Source of the DNA: Acidobacteriota bacterium
Lineage (GTDB): Bacteria; Acidobacteriota; Terriglobia; Bryobacterales; UBA6623
NCBI GenBank assembly: GCA_016125275.1
Contig: WGMB01000010.1
Span: forward strand, 186,001 to 250,000
Reading direction: 5' to 3'
DNA: 64,000 nucleotides
Position numbers and translations under genes: made by a program. Below are positions 32,793 to 40,942 of the stretch, piece by piece (the stretch's first letter is position 1; every line of letters starts with the position of its first letter). Under the pieces are notes generated by a model, which did not search any database, was not told where the DNA came from, and worked only from the letters and a program-made list of their open reading frames with translations.

Positions 32793-33431
32793 ATGTTGCA
32801 CCAAGTCCTTCCCGTGGGGCCGTTGCAGTGTAACTGCTCGGTCTTCGGGGACCCCGCAACCGGGGCGGCGCTGGTCATCGATCCGGGCGACGATCTGGAC
32901 CGCATCGAAGCGCTCATGGAGCAGATGGGGCTGGACCACGTGGAGCGGATCGTGTTCACCCACGCCCACCTCGACCACATCGGCCAGGGCGCGGAGTTCA
33001 AACGCCGCACCGGCGCGCCGACCTACCTGCACCGGCTGGAGCTGCCCGTGCTGGCCTCGCTGCGCCAGCAGGCTTCGTGGATGCGCATGCCCGCGCCGGA
33101 GCCGGTGGAGATCGACGAGTTCTTGGAAGAGGGCGACCGTTTCGAGTTTGGCGGCGCCGAGTTCCAGGTGCTGTTCACGCCCGGGCACAGCCCCGGCAGC
33201 ATCAGCCTCTTCATCCCTTCGCTCCAACGCGTGATCGGCGGCGACGTGCTGTTCCGCGGCAGCATCGGCCGTACCGACCTGCCCGGCGGCGACCACGCCG
33301 CGCTGCTGCGCTCGATTCGCGACAAGCTGCTGCCTTTGGACGACGCGGTCGTCGTCTACCCCGGCCACGGCCCCGAGACCACCATCGGCGCCGAACGCCG
33401 CACGAATCCGTTCCTGCGTCAGGCGGGTTAG
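32793..33431 (+). CDS. MBL-fold hydrolase (glyoxalase II-like)
   Basis: A 212-residue cytosolic metallo-beta-lactamase-fold hydrolase. The metal-binding set is complete: FTHAHLDHIG, TPGHSPGS, GGDVLFRGSIGRTDL and YPGHGPETT. Sequence order and the RGSIGRTD segment fit the YcbL/glyoxalase II-like group, which hydrolyses thioesters such as lactoylglutathione. A TATTAT hexamer lies 7 bases upstream of the ATG and no ribosome site is apparent, so a leaderless start is likely. An isochorismatase-like gene follows after 3 bases. Confidence 0.9.
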   Translation: MLHQVLPVGPLQCNCSVFGDPATGAALVIDPGDDLDRIEALMEQMGLDHVERIVFTHAHLDHIGQGAEFKRRTGAPTYLHRLELPVLASLRQQASWMRMPAPEPVEIDEFLEEGDRFEFGGAEFQVLFTPGHSPGSISLFIPSLQRVIGGDVLFRGSIGRTDLPGGDHAALLRSIRDKLLPLDDAVVVYPGHGPETTIGAERRTNPFLRQAG

Positions 33432-33434
33432 CCG

Positions 33435-34013
33435 ATGTCTGCTTCCTGGACTCCCGATACCGGCCCCGGCCCGCACGAGCCCGGCGGCGCCGCGCTCGTC
33501 CTCATCGACCTGCAGGAGAAGCTGGCGCCGCACATCGACGGCATCGGCGAAGCGCTCGAAAACGTCCGCAAGCTGCTGGCGCTGGCCAAGCTCATTGACC
33601 TGCCGGTCCTCCTGACCACCCAGTACGCCAAGGGCCTGGGGCCGACCGTGCCGGCCGTCGCCGAAGCGCTCGACGTCGAGCCGATCGACAAGATCTGCTT
33701 CGGCTGCTTCCGCGACGAGGGCTTCCTGAAGGCGCTCGACGAACGCGTGGGCCCGCGGGCTACGCTGCTGCTGGCCGGCGTCGAGACGCACATCTGCGTG
33801 CTGCAGACCGCCTTGGGCGCGCTGGCCGCCGGTCGCTCCACCCATGTGCTGGCCGACGCCGCCGGATCGCGGTCCCGAGCCAACCACGAGCTCGGCTTGG
33901 CCCGCATGCGCCAGGCGGGATGCGTGATTTCATCCACCGAGATGGCGATCTATGAGCTGCTGGGCGACAGCCGCCGCCCGGAGTTCAAACAGATGCTTCC
34001 TTACCTCAAGTAG
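33435..34013 (+). CDS. Isochorismatase-like cysteine hydrolase
   Basis: A 192-residue cysteine hydrolase with the family triad: Asp25 (VLIDLQEK), Lys86 (DKICFGCF) and Cys121 (AGVETHICV). Family members hydrolyse amides or vinyl ethers; the YcaC/isochorismatase-like group to which this belongs has many unknown substrates. It begins 3 bases after the MBL hydrolase stop and is surely co-transcribed with it, so the two may act on one metabolite. Cytosolic, no signal. Confidence 0.88.
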   Translation: MSASWTPDTGPGPHEPGGAALVLIDLQEKLAPHIDGIGEALENVRKLLALAKLIDLPVLLTTQYAKGLGPTVPAVAEALDVEPIDKICFGCFRDEGFLKALDERVGPRATLLLAGVETHICVLQTALGALAAGRSTHVLADAAGSRSRANHELGLARMRQAGCVISSTEMAIYELLGDSRRPEFKQMLPYLK

Positions 34014-34082
34014 ATCCGCCCTGCTGACCGCCCTGGTTATCGATACCTGGTGCGCCTTGTTGCCGCCCGGCTCGCCCGGGGC

Positions 34083-34088
34083 TACCAT
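34083..34088 (+). promoter_or_regulatory. Candidate -10 element (TACCAT) for pdxS
   Basis: GGCTACCAT, 27 bases before the pdxS ATG, resembles the GC-TAnnAT hexamers ahead of other genes here. GGGAGAG between it and the start can act as ribosome site. Confidence 0.35.
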
Positions 34089-34115
34089 GAGGATTCCCGG
34101 GAGAGATTTCGCAAC

Positions 34116-35000
34116 ATGCACCACTCCGATGAGTATCGTTTGAAGGTCGGGCTCGCCGAGCAGCTCAAGGGCGGCGTCATTCTCGACGTGACCAACGCCG
34201 AACAGGCTGTGATTGCCGAAAAGGCGGGCGCGACGTCGGTGATGGCGCTGGAGCGCGTTCCGGCCGACATCCGCAAGGAAGGCGGCGTGGCCCGCATGGC
34301 CAGCATCTCGAAGATCCGCGAGATCATGGCCGCCGTCAGCATTCCCGTCATGGCCAAGGTGCGCATCGGCCACTTCACCGAGGCGCGGGTGCTCGAATCG
34401 CTCAAGGTCGATTACATCGACGAGAGCGAGGTGCTCACCCCGGCCGACGAGGAGCACCACGTCGACAAGCACGCCTTCCGGATTCCCTTCGTCTGCGGCG
34501 CCCGCAACCTGGGCGAGGCCCTGCGCCGCATCGCCGAGGGTGCGGCCATGATCCGCACCAAGGGCGAGGCCGGCTCCGGCAACATCGTCGAAGCCGTCCG
34601 TCACATGCGCACGATCCAGAAGGAGATGAAGCAGCTCACCGTGCTCGGCGAGGAAGAGCTGGCGACGGCGGCCAAGAACCACCAAGCCCCGCTCGATCTC
34701 ATCAAGATCGTCGCCAAGACCGGCAAGCTGCCGGTGCCGAACTTCTCCGCCGGCGGCATCGCCACCCCGGCCGACGCCGCGCTGGTGATGCAGCTCGGAG
34801 CCGAGGCCGTCTTCGTCGGCTCCGGCGTGTTCAAGTCCGAGGACCCCGAGCGGCGCGCCCGGGCCATCGTCAAGGCGGCCACCTACTTCAACGACCCCGA
34901 AAAGCTGCTCGAGGCCCACGAGGACCTCGGCGAGCCCATGCGCGGCATTGACATCGCGACGCTCGAGGAAACCGAGCTGATGCAGACGCGCGGCTGGTAG
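34116..35000 (+). CDS. pdxS: PLP synthase, synthase subunit
   Basis: A 294-residue TIM-barrel enzyme, exactly the usual PdxS length with the ATG at 34116. It makes pyridoxal 5'-phosphate from ribose 5-phosphate, glyceraldehyde 3-phosphate and ammonia. Asp24 (GVILDV), Lys81 (MAKVRIGHF), which forms the first Schiff base, and the [11 protein letters not shown] loop carrying the second catalytic Lys are present. It partners with PdxT, encoded next, in a 12+12 complex. A 16-bp hairpin separates the two genes. Confidence 0.97.
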   Translation: MHHSDEYRLKVGLAEQLKGGVILDVTNAEQAVIAEKAGATSVMALERVPADIRKEGGVARMASISKIREIMAAVSIPVMAKVRIGHFTEARVLESLKVDYIDESEVLTPADEEHHVDKHAFRIPFVCGARNLGEALRRIAEGAAMIRTKGEAGSGNIVEAVRHMRTIQKEMKQLTVLGEEELATAAKNHQAPLDLIKIVAKTGKLPVPNFSAGGIATPADAALVMQLGAEAVFVGSGVFKSEDPERRARAIVKAATYFNDPEKLLEAHEDLGEPMRGIDIATLEETELMQTRGW

Positions 35001-35020
35001 CATGAACGCAAGAGCTTGAG

Positions 35021-35059
35021 AACAGGGGGCGTCCGCCGCCCGTGCGGACGCCCCCTGTT
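35021..35059 (+). promoter_or_regulatory. 16-bp perfect hairpin between pdxS and pdxT
   Basis: AACAGGGGGCGTCCGC (35021-35036) pairs perfectly with 35044-35059 around a 7-base loop. It starts 20 bases after the pdxS stop and ends 9 bases before the pdxT ATG, leaving no room for a normal ribosome site. No U-tract follows. It may attenuate read-through, protect the upstream RNA or be a mobile palindrome. Confidence 0.85.
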
Positions 35060-35068
35060 ACGTTTCCC

Positions 35069-35662
35069 ATGAACATCGGAGTGCTCGCCCTGCAGGGCGA
35101 TTTCGAAGCGCATCAACGCGCCCTCGAAGAGCTGGGCGTGAAGGCTTTCCAGGTCCGTTCCCAGGCCGACTTCGAGCGAGCCGACGCCCTCGTCATGCCG
35201 GGCGGCGAGAGCACCACCATGCTCCGGATTCTCGACGAGGAGAAGCTGGAAGAGCCGTTACTGGCTCTGGCGAAGGCCGGCAAGCCGATCCTGGCCACCT
35301 GCGCCGGCGTGATCCTGCTGGCGCGCGAGACCCGCTCGCCCTCCCAGCGCTGCTTCGGGCTGCTCGACGTGGCGGTGGTGCGCAACGGCTACGGCCGCCA
35401 GCTCGACAGCTCCATCCGCCGCTTGGAGCCGGCCCCGGCCGCCGCCGGCCGGCTGGGCTCCGAGCCTATCGAGTGCGTCTTCATCCGCGCCCCCATCATC
35501 TGTGAAGCCGGACCGGCGGTGGCGACCTTGCTGGCCGACGGCGACACGCCCGTGCTGGTGGAGCAAGGGCCGATCCTTGGCATCACGTTCCACCCGGAGC
35601 TGACCTCCGACCGCAGGATTCACCAGCTCTTTGTCGATAAAGTGAAGGCGTCGCTGCAATGA
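35069..35662 (+). CDS. pdxT: PLP synthase, glutaminase subunit
   Basis: A 197-residue class I glutamine amidotransferase that feeds ammonia to PdxS. The N-terminus MNIGVLALQGDFEAH is diagnostic. The MPGGEST oxyanion region, the nucleophile Cys78 (LATCAGVILLA) and the His-Glu pair (GITFHPELTSD) are all present. I chose ATG 35069; an upstream in-frame GTG at 35042 falls inside the hairpin loop region. No Shine-Dalgarno is visible. The stop overlaps the next gene (ATGA). Confidence 0.96.
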   Translation: MNIGVLALQGDFEAHQRALEELGVKAFQVRSQADFERADALVMPGGESTTMLRILDEEKLEEPLLALAKAGKPILATCAGVILLARETRSPSQRCFGLLDVAVVRNGYGRQLDSSIRRLEPAPAAAGRLGSEPIECVFIRAPIICEAGPAVATLLADGDTPVLVEQGPILGITFHPELTSDRRIHQLFVDKVKASLQ

Positions 35663-36090
35663 CCGCCTCGCCCCGACTCTATAAGGTGATGTTCGTGTGC
35701 ATCGGCAACTCCTGCCGCAGCCCGATGGCCGAGGCGATCGCCGCTACCAAGCACGCCGACCTGTTCGAGCCGTGCAGCGCGGGGGTCGCGCCGGCCACGA
35801 TCGTGCAGCCCTCCACCTTGCGCTGTCTGGAAGAGAAGGGCTTCCGGCTGGACCCGGCCAAGCAGCCCCAGCGGATCGAAACCTCGCCCTGGCGCGAGAT
35901 GGACGTCATCGTCAACATGAGCGGCGCGGGCATTCTGCCGTTCCTGCCCGGCTACAAGGGCGCCAACCTGATCTGGGAGGTCGCTGATCCGATGGGCCAG
36001 CCCATGTCGGCCTACCGCACCGCCCGCGACCGCATCGAATTGCACGTCGACAAGCTCGCCAAGATGCTGCGCTCGCACCGCGGCGCCTAG
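35659..36090 (+). CDS. Low-molecular-weight protein tyrosine phosphatase / arsenate reductase fold
   Basis: A 143-residue LMW-PTP-fold protein. The P-loop FVCIGNSCRSPMAEAI gives Cys14 and Arg20 (CX5R), and VADPMGQ near the C-terminus keeps the general-acid Asp-Pro. Whether it dephosphorylates tyrosine or reduces arsenate cannot be decided, because the thioredoxin-dependent arsenate reductase Cys pair later in the chain is not seen; phosphatase is more likely. It overlaps pdxT by 4 bases and is therefore in the pdx operon. Confidence 0.88.
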   Translation: MTASPRLYKVMFVCIGNSCRSPMAEAIAATKHADLFEPCSAGVAPATIVQPSTLRCLEEKGFRLDPAKQPQRIETSPWREMDVIVNMSGAGILPFLPGYKGANLIWEVADPMGQPMSAYRTARDRIELHVDKLAKMLRSHRGA

Positions 36091-36139
36091 TGCGCCTTTT
36101 GAGGCCTTTCGCCCCCTTGCTAGGCGCATCGGCGACCGC

Positions 36140-36145
36140 TAAGAT
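36140..36145 (+). promoter_or_regulatory. Candidate -10 element (TAAGAT) for the TonB-like gene
   Basis: CGCTAAGATACAGG is the only AT-rich, -10-like string between the phosphatase stop and the TonB-like gene. It would give a leader of about 55 bases to GTG 36208. No -35 is recognised. Confidence 0.35.
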
Positions 36146-36207
36146 ACAGGCTGCCGGGCAAGATCGTTGAGAATCCGCCTCCGGCGCCCAGGCGCATTCT
36201 TGTAACG

Positions 36208-37398
36208 GTGGAACAGCGCTTATCGTCGAAAGGAGTGTCCGAAGGCGAAGCGCTGAAGATGTCAGTGGAAACCATGCAACCGTTGAACACTCCCACGGGG
36301 AACCTTCCCCACTTGGGACTGGTGGAGTCGATCCACCGGCCCTGGTGGAGCACGTTCCTCGAAGAGGTCGGCGCCGCATTCAAACCGCAGGAGAAGTTGC
36401 CTCCGCTGCCGCAGTATCGGCCGGCCCTGCCGGGCGAGCTGGAGCTGGGACCGCTGAACCAGGAGACGCTGCGGACGCCTTGGTACAAGAACCTCGTGGA
36501 TGGCTTTCGGATCACGGCCGCTGAGAAGGCGATGCCGCCGTTCCAGCCCACCGCCGCGCCGGTCCAAGTCAAGCCGATCTGGGGCGCCTACGGCAACCGC
36601 GCCAAGGCCCTGCCGATCTCGCTGCTCGCACACCTGCTGGTGATCGTGCTGATCACCACGGTCTTTCGGGCCGCGCCGGTGGAAGCCAAGAGCGGCTCGG
36701 TGACGCTGATCATCCCGGTCGACATCAATCCCTACTTGGCGCAGTTGCAGATCAAGCCCAAGGCCAAGGCCGGCGACTCGGGCGGCGGCGGCGGCGGCGG
36801 CACCAACTCGCCCCTGCCTCCGAGCAAGGGCAAGCTGCCGCGCTTCAAGATGGAGCAGCTCGCGCCTCCGCAAGCGGTAATCCTGAACGAGACCCCGAAG
36901 CTGGCGGTGGAGCCGAGCGTGGTGGTGCCGCCGGACGTGACCATGCCCAAGGTCGACATCGCGGCCTTCGGCGATCCGCTGGGTAAGATCGGGCTGCCCT
37001 CCAACGGCCCCGGCTCCGGCGGCGGCATCGGCACCGGCCGCGGCGGCGGCGTGGGTTCGGGCAGCGGCAGCGGCGTCGGCCCCGGTTCGGGCGGCGGCAT
37101 CGGCGGCGGCGCCTTCCGCGTGGGCGGCGGCGTCAGCGCTCCGGCCCTGCTGCGCAAGGTCGAGCCGGAATACTCCGAGGAGGCCCGCAAGGCCAAGTAC
37201 CAGGGCACGGTCCAGTTGGCCGTGGAAGTCTGGCCCGACGGCCGCGCTCACAACATCCGCGTGATCCGCAGCCTCGGCCTGGGTCTGGACGAGAAGGCCA
37301 TCGAGGCCGTGCAGCAGTGGCAGTTCGCACCCGGCAAGAAGGACGGCGCGCCCGTCAAGGTGCAAGCCACCATCGAAGTCAACTTCCGCCTGCTCTAG
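36208..37398 (+). CDS. TonB-family energy transducer with long duplicated cytoplasmic N-terminus
   Basis: A protein of up to 396 residues. A single membrane helix (LPISLLAHLLVIVLITTVF, about 135-153) separates a cytoplasmic part of about 130 residues from a periplasmic part with a Gly-rich linker (about 190-310) and a C-terminal TonB domain (about 312-396, PEYSEEARKAKYQGTVQLAV). The cytoplasmic part contains a repeated motif, PWWSTFLEE...EKLPPLPQ and PWYKNLVDG...EKAMPPFQ, which ordinary TonB lacks. The start is uncertain: GTG 36208 or ATG 36259. ExbB/ExbD are not adjacent. It could energise the large receptor at 1.3-4.5 kb. Confidence 0.85.
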   Translation: MEQRLSSKGVSEGEALKMSVETMQPLNTPTGNLPHLGLVESIHRPWWSTFLEEVGAAFKPQEKLPPLPQYRPALPGELELGPLNQETLRTPWYKNLVDGFRITAAEKAMPPFQPTAAPVQVKPIWGAYGNRAKALPISLLAHLLVIVLITTVFRAAPVEAKSGSVTLIIPVDINPYLAQLQIKPKAKAGDSGGGGGGGTNSPLPPSKGKLPRFKMEQLAPPQAVILNETPKLAVEPSVVVPPDVTMPKVDIAAFGDPLGKIGLPSNGPGSGGGIGTGRGGGVGSGSGSGVGPGSGGGIGGGAFRVGGGVSAPALLRKVEPEYSEEARKAKYQGTVQLAVEVWPDGRAHNIRVIRSLGLGLDEKAIEAVQQWQFAPGKKDGAPVKVQATIEVNFRLL

Positions 37399-38564
37399 GC
37401 GATTCCGGCGAGCGCCGCATCGGCGCGGCGCTCAGCCGGAAGCTCCTCCCCCAACTCTTCCACCAAGTGGGCGCTGAAGTGCCCGAGCTGTTGCGCCAGC
37501 GCCGTGTCGGAGGCCACCAGCCCGCCGCGCCAGGCCGCTCCCCGCACCGCCGGGTAGTCGTTGTCCAACGCCCACTCGGCCGGCAGTCCGGTGATCTGCT
37601 CCACGTGGCGAGTCTCCACCGCGCCCCACGAGCCCACCCGGTTGATCAGCAGCCGCAGCCGCGGCGCGGCGATGCCGTGCTCCATCAGCCGGGCGATCTT
37701 GCGCTTGGCTAGGTGCAGCGCCGTGATCTCGGCGGTGCAGACGATGTGGACGCGGTCCGCGTCGGCCACCGCGCCGATCGATGAGGAGTACAGCGGCGCC
37801 GGCAAGTCCAGGATGGTGAAGCGATAGGCCCGTCGCGCCGCATCGAGCAGCAAAGGCATAGCGGTGAGCTCCGCGGCCGTCACCAGCTCCGGCGTCGGCG
37901 GCGCGGTCAGCACGTCCAGCCGGCGCCAGCGGCACACCGATTCGGCCAGCCCGGTCGGCGTGGGCGTCGCCAGCGCGTCGGCCAGATGCCGCGGAGGCTC
38001 CAACCCGAGCTGGAACGCCGCCGTCCCGGTGTGCAGATCGAGATCCACCAGCAGCGTCGAGCCGCCGATGAGCTCGGAGATCCTCTCGGCTGCGTGCAGC
38101 GCCACCGTCGAGGCCCCGTTGCCGCCCTGGGCCGGGATGAACGCCAGCAGCTTGCCGCGCCGGCCGTCGGCCTCGCTCTGCCGGGAGGCCTCCGGCCGTA
38201 GCCCGAACCGCTCCGCCAGCGCATGCAGGTCGTAGTCGTCGTCCAGGTAGCCCCAGGCTCCGCCCTGCTTGCTGCGCACCAGAGAAGAGAGCTTGCGCGA
38301 CCCGTTCGCCATTACCGTCAAGGTGTCCGGGAGAACCTGACGCAAGGCCGCCAGCGAAGCCATCGCCGCTTCTTCATCGGAGAAATCCAGAAAGGCCGCC
38401 CGTACCGGCTCGCCGCTGCGGCTCAACGTCTGCAGCAGGGGCGCCGAAGGCAGCCGCTCGAACAGCTCGGCCCGCTGCCGGAACCCAACTCGAAACAGCC
38501 CTGCCTGGATTCGTGCGGCCACGCTCTTGTCGGCCGAAAAGATGGCGATCCGCATGTTCTCCAT
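37395..38564 (-). CDS. TadZ/CpaE-like ParA-family ATPase with atypical P-loop
   Basis: A 389-residue protein: an N-terminal pseudo-receiver-like domain (about 1-130) and a ParA/MinD-like domain. The P-loop is AQGGNGASTVALH, lacking both Lys residues of the deviant Walker A (KGGxGKT), as in the TadZ/CpaE group. VDLDLHTGTAAFQLGL is the ParA switch I region. TadZ/CpaE proteins mark cell poles for pilus assembly, but no other tad/cpa gene is in the window. GGAGAG before ATG 38564 decides the start. It follows a coiled-coil gene by 34 bases and shares a CTAG stop with the converging TonB-like gene. Confidence 0.78.
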   Translation of the reverse strand: MENMRIAIFSADKSVAARIQAGLFRVGFRQRAELFERLPSAPLLQTLSRSGEPVRAAFLDFSDEEAAMASLAALRQVLPDTLTVMANGSRKLSSLVRSKQGGAWGYLDDDYDLHALAERFGLRPEASRQSEADGRRGKLLAFIPAQGGNGASTVALHAAERISELIGGSTLLVDLDLHTGTAAFQLGLEPPRHLADALATPTPTGLAESVCRWRRLDVLTAPPTPELVTAAELTAMPLLLDAARRAYRFTILDLPAPLYSSSIGAVADADRVHIVCTAEITALHLAKRKIARLMEHGIAAPRLRLLINRVGSWGAVETRHVEQITGLPAEWALDNDYPAVRGAAWRGGLVASDTALAQQLGHFSAHLVEELGEELPAERRADAALAGIA

Positions 38565-38598
38565 GGCGTCTCTCCGGTCGTTCCAGCGCGTGGGCCGG

Positions 38599-39357
38599 CT
38601 AGCGGCCATGCGGCTCGGCGTCGTCGAAGATCGGCTCGTCCGGCTCGTCGGCTTCCAGCGGGATGTCGACCAGCTCGGGCAGCTCGTCCAACAGGTCCGT
38701 GGCGGGACTCAGGTCCTCCAGGGAAGCCATCAGCTCGCGCGCCGCCTCCTGCTTGCGGCTCTCGAACGCCGCCAGGGCGCGCAGCGCGGCCGCCTGGCGC
38801 TCCGTGGCCTGCTCGGCCGGCGCCAGCCGCTCGGCCAGCTTGCGAACCTGTTCGCCGACGCCGTCGAGCGAGCCCTGCAAGGTCGCCATGTCCCTCCGCA
38901 GCGACTGCTCGGTGGCGGCGATGGTGGTGCGGTTGCGGTCCACGCCCGGCCGCAGCTCGCGCACCTGCGCCAGCGCGTCGTTGGTGCGCTGCTCGGCCCG
39001 CGTCAACGCCTGCTCCAGAGCTCCTACGCGCGTTTGCGCTTCCTCCAGCCCCTGCGCCAGAGTCGCCAACGCGGCTTCGGTCTGGTGCTGAAAGCTCGCG
39101 CGGTTCCGCTCCAGGTTCCGCATCGGACCCATCACGGCGCTGGAGATGCTGTTGGCCAGGTTCTCCAGGATCGCCTGGTCGCCCTGCTCCGGCGCCTCCT
39201 CCGGCTCCGCGGCCATGGCGCCGCGTTTGGCCGCCGAGCGCTCGAGCGCCGCCAAGCTGGAATCGGCCACGTCGCGCAGCTGATCCCGGATCCAGCGTCC
39301 CGAGCTGCTCTCCTCCGCTTTGTCTTTGGCCGTTTCTCGCGCCTGTTCAGCTTCCAC
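38599..39357 (-). CDS. Coiled-coil protein upstream of the TadZ-like ATPase
   Basis: A 252-residue soluble protein, rich in Ala, Glu, Arg and Gln. A long heptad-like stretch (about 75-215) indicates a coiled coil, and the C-terminal 30 residues are acidic (LEADEPDEPIFDDAEP). No domain is recognised. The GTG start at 39357 has GGGGAGG about 8 bases upstream. It is probably the first gene of a two-gene operon with the TadZ-like ATPase, and could be its partner or cargo adaptor; this is inferred from adjacency only. Confidence 0.7.
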   Translation of the reverse strand: MEAEQARETAKDKAEESSSGRWIRDQLRDVADSSLAALERSAAKRGAMAAEPEEAPEQGDQAILENLANSISSAVMGPMRNLERNRASFQHQTEAALATLAQGLEEAQTRVGALEQALTRAEQRTNDALAQVRELRPGVDRNRTTIAATEQSLRRDMATLQGSLDGVGEQVRKLAERLAPAEQATERQAAALRALAAFESRKQEAARELMASLEDLSPATDLLDELPELVDIPLEADEPDEPIFDDAEPHGR

Positions 39358-39410
39358 GTCAGAGCCTCCCCGCCGACAATGGGATTCTCCTTAAACCGCC
39401 CTCGTACCGA

Positions 39411-39433
39411 CAATCCGGGGATTGGTTGTATAC
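39411..39433. promoter_or_regulatory. Palindrome and TATACA hexamer in the divergent region before lspA
   Basis: CAATCC (39411-39416) and GGATTG (39419-39424) form a short palindrome. Next to it TTGTATACA offers a -10-like TATACA on the minus strand toward the coiled-coil gene. On the other side, TAAACT near 39507 may drive lspA. The rest of this 180-base gap shows nothing further. Confidence 0.35.
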
Positions 39434-39537
39434 AGCCCTAGGGTTTCACCCGATCTCGCCCGTGTCGGTTGACCCCAGGCGACCGGGCCCCGGCGGCCCA
39501 GTACGCTAAACTGAACCGTGAGCGGGCCTTTCGACGG

Positions 39538-40050
39538 ATGCGCACGAAGATCGCCTTTTTGCTGCTGGCCGTCGCCCTGTTCGGACTCGATCGTTGGAGC
39601 AAGGCGGCCGTCGTCGACGGGTTGGAGCTGTACTCCTCGCACACGGTCATCCCGGGCTTGTTCGACTTGGTGCATGCCCGCAACACCGGCATCGCCTTCA
39701 GCCTGTTCGCCGACTCGGGCCATTGGATGAGGGAATGGATGCTGCCGGCGCTGACCGCCGGAGCGATCGTCTTCGTGCTGGTGCTGTTCTGGCGCTACGA
39801 CGGCGGCGCCCGCGGGCGCTTGGCGCTGGCGCTGGTGCTGGCCGGGGCGGCCGGCAACCTCTACGACCGCCTACTGTACGGCTATGTGACGGATTTTCTG
39901 GACGTTTACGTCGGCTCCTGGCATTGGCCGGCCTTCAACGTGGCCGATAGCTGCATCACCGTCGGCGCCCTGCTGTTGCTGCTGGACTCGGCCACGTCGG
40001 AGAAGCGCTCCGCGGCGGGCAAGGACCCGGCCCGGGAGGCCGCCGCCTAG
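39538..40050 (+). CDS. lspA: Lipoprotein signal peptidase (signal peptidase II)
   Basis: A 170-residue inner-membrane aspartyl protease that removes signal peptides from prolipoproteins. Four hydrophobic helices are visible. Conserved blocks are NTGIAFSLF, GAAGNLYDR, GYVTDFLDV with catalytic Asp119 and NVADSCI with catalytic Asp137. ATG 39538 is chosen because an upstream GTG is out of frame and earlier in-frame starts add non-family residues. lgt follows after 21 bases, so the two lipoprotein-maturation steps are co-encoded. Several predicted lipoproteins in this window would be substrates. Confidence 0.95.
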   Translation: MRTKIAFLLLAVALFGLDRWSKAAVVDGLELYSSHTVIPGLFDLVHARNTGIAFSLFADSGHWMREWMLPALTAGAIVFVLVLFWRYDGGARGRLALALVLAGAAGNLYDRLLYGYVTDFLDVYVGSWHWPAFNVADSCITVGALLLLLDSATSEKRSAAGKDPAREAAA

Positions 40051-40071
40051 GCGGCTCCTGCAAGAGACGGC

Positions 40072-40881
40072 ATGTATCCGCGCCTGTTCACCATCGGACC
40101 CTTCTCGCTGCCCACCTACGGGGCCCTGGTGGCGCTGGCGTTCCTGCTCGGCCTGCACCTGGCGGGCAAGCTCGCGCGCCGGTCCGGGCTGCCGGCCGAT
40201 CACGTCACCAACATGGGCGTCCACATCGCCCTGGCCGCCATCCTCGGCGCCAAGCTGTTCCTCATCCTCAGCCACGCCGACTACTATTTCGCCGACCCCA
40301 AGCGGCTGTTCACGGTGGAAGCCTTGCAGGCCGGCGGCGTCTTCTACGGCGGGCTGCTGGCCGCCCTGGGCGTGGCCTACTACTACGTCAAGCGCCACGG
40401 GTTGCCCTGGCTGCGCACCGCCGACGTCTTTGCGCCGGCCGCCGCCGCCGGCCACGCCGTCGGGCGCCTGGGCTGCTTCGCCGCCGGCTGCTGCTGGGGG
40501 CGGCCCACCGACGAGCCCTGGGGCGTGGTCTTCAGCGATCCCCGGGCGCACGAGTTCACCGGCGTGCCGCTGGGCGTGCACCTGCATCCGACCCAGCTCT
40601 ATGAGTCGTTCGGCACCGCGCTGGTGGCGCTGTTCCTCTACCGGCGCTTTCTGCGGCCGCACGCCGACGGCGTCATCCTGGGCTGGTACCTGATCCTGTA
40701 CTCGTCGTTCCGCTTCGTCGTCGAGTTCTTCCGGGACGACGCCGCCCGGCCGATGGTGCTCGGCTCGGACACCCTCAGCGCAACCCAGTGGGTGGCGATG
40801 GGGCTGATCGTCGCCGGCTGCGCGCTGCTGCTGCGCAACCGACACAGGGCGCCCGCCCCCGCCGCCGCGCAGCCTCGTTAG
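40072..40881 (+). CDS. lgt: Prolipoprotein diacylglyceryl transferase
   Basis: A 269-residue polytopic membrane enzyme that transfers diacylglycerol from phosphatidylglycerol to the lipobox Cys, the step before LspA. The signature region reads GRLGCFAAGCCWGRPTD, the Cys-rich version of the family motif with the essential Arg. HPTQLYES and the C-terminal RFVVEFFRDD with its Arg complete the pattern. Seven hydrophobic segments are visible. It lies directly behind lspA. Confidence 0.95.
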   Translation: MYPRLFTIGPFSLPTYGALVALAFLLGLHLAGKLARRSGLPADHVTNMGVHIALAAILGAKLFLILSHADYYFADPKRLFTVEALQAGGVFYGGLLAALGVAYYYVKRHGLPWLRTADVFAPAAAAGHAVGRLGCFAAGCCWGRPTDEPWGVVFSDPRAHEFTGVPLGVHLHPTQLYESFGTALVALFLYRRFLRPHADGVILGWYLILYSSFRFVVEFFRDDAARPMVLGSDTLSATQWVAMGLIVAGCALLLRNRHRAPAPAAAQPR

Positions 40882-40894
40882 CGCGCGGGCCGGT

Positions 40895-40900
40895 TAGAAT
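40895..40900 (+). promoter_or_regulatory. Candidate -10 element (TAGAAT) for polA
   Basis: CGGTTAGAATG sits between lgt and polA and would give a leader of about 35-40 bases. No -35 is recognised. Confidence 0.4.
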
Positions 40901-40942
40901 GAAGGGCCCGCGGGCGCTCGGCGCGTCCCTCCGGCGCATGGC

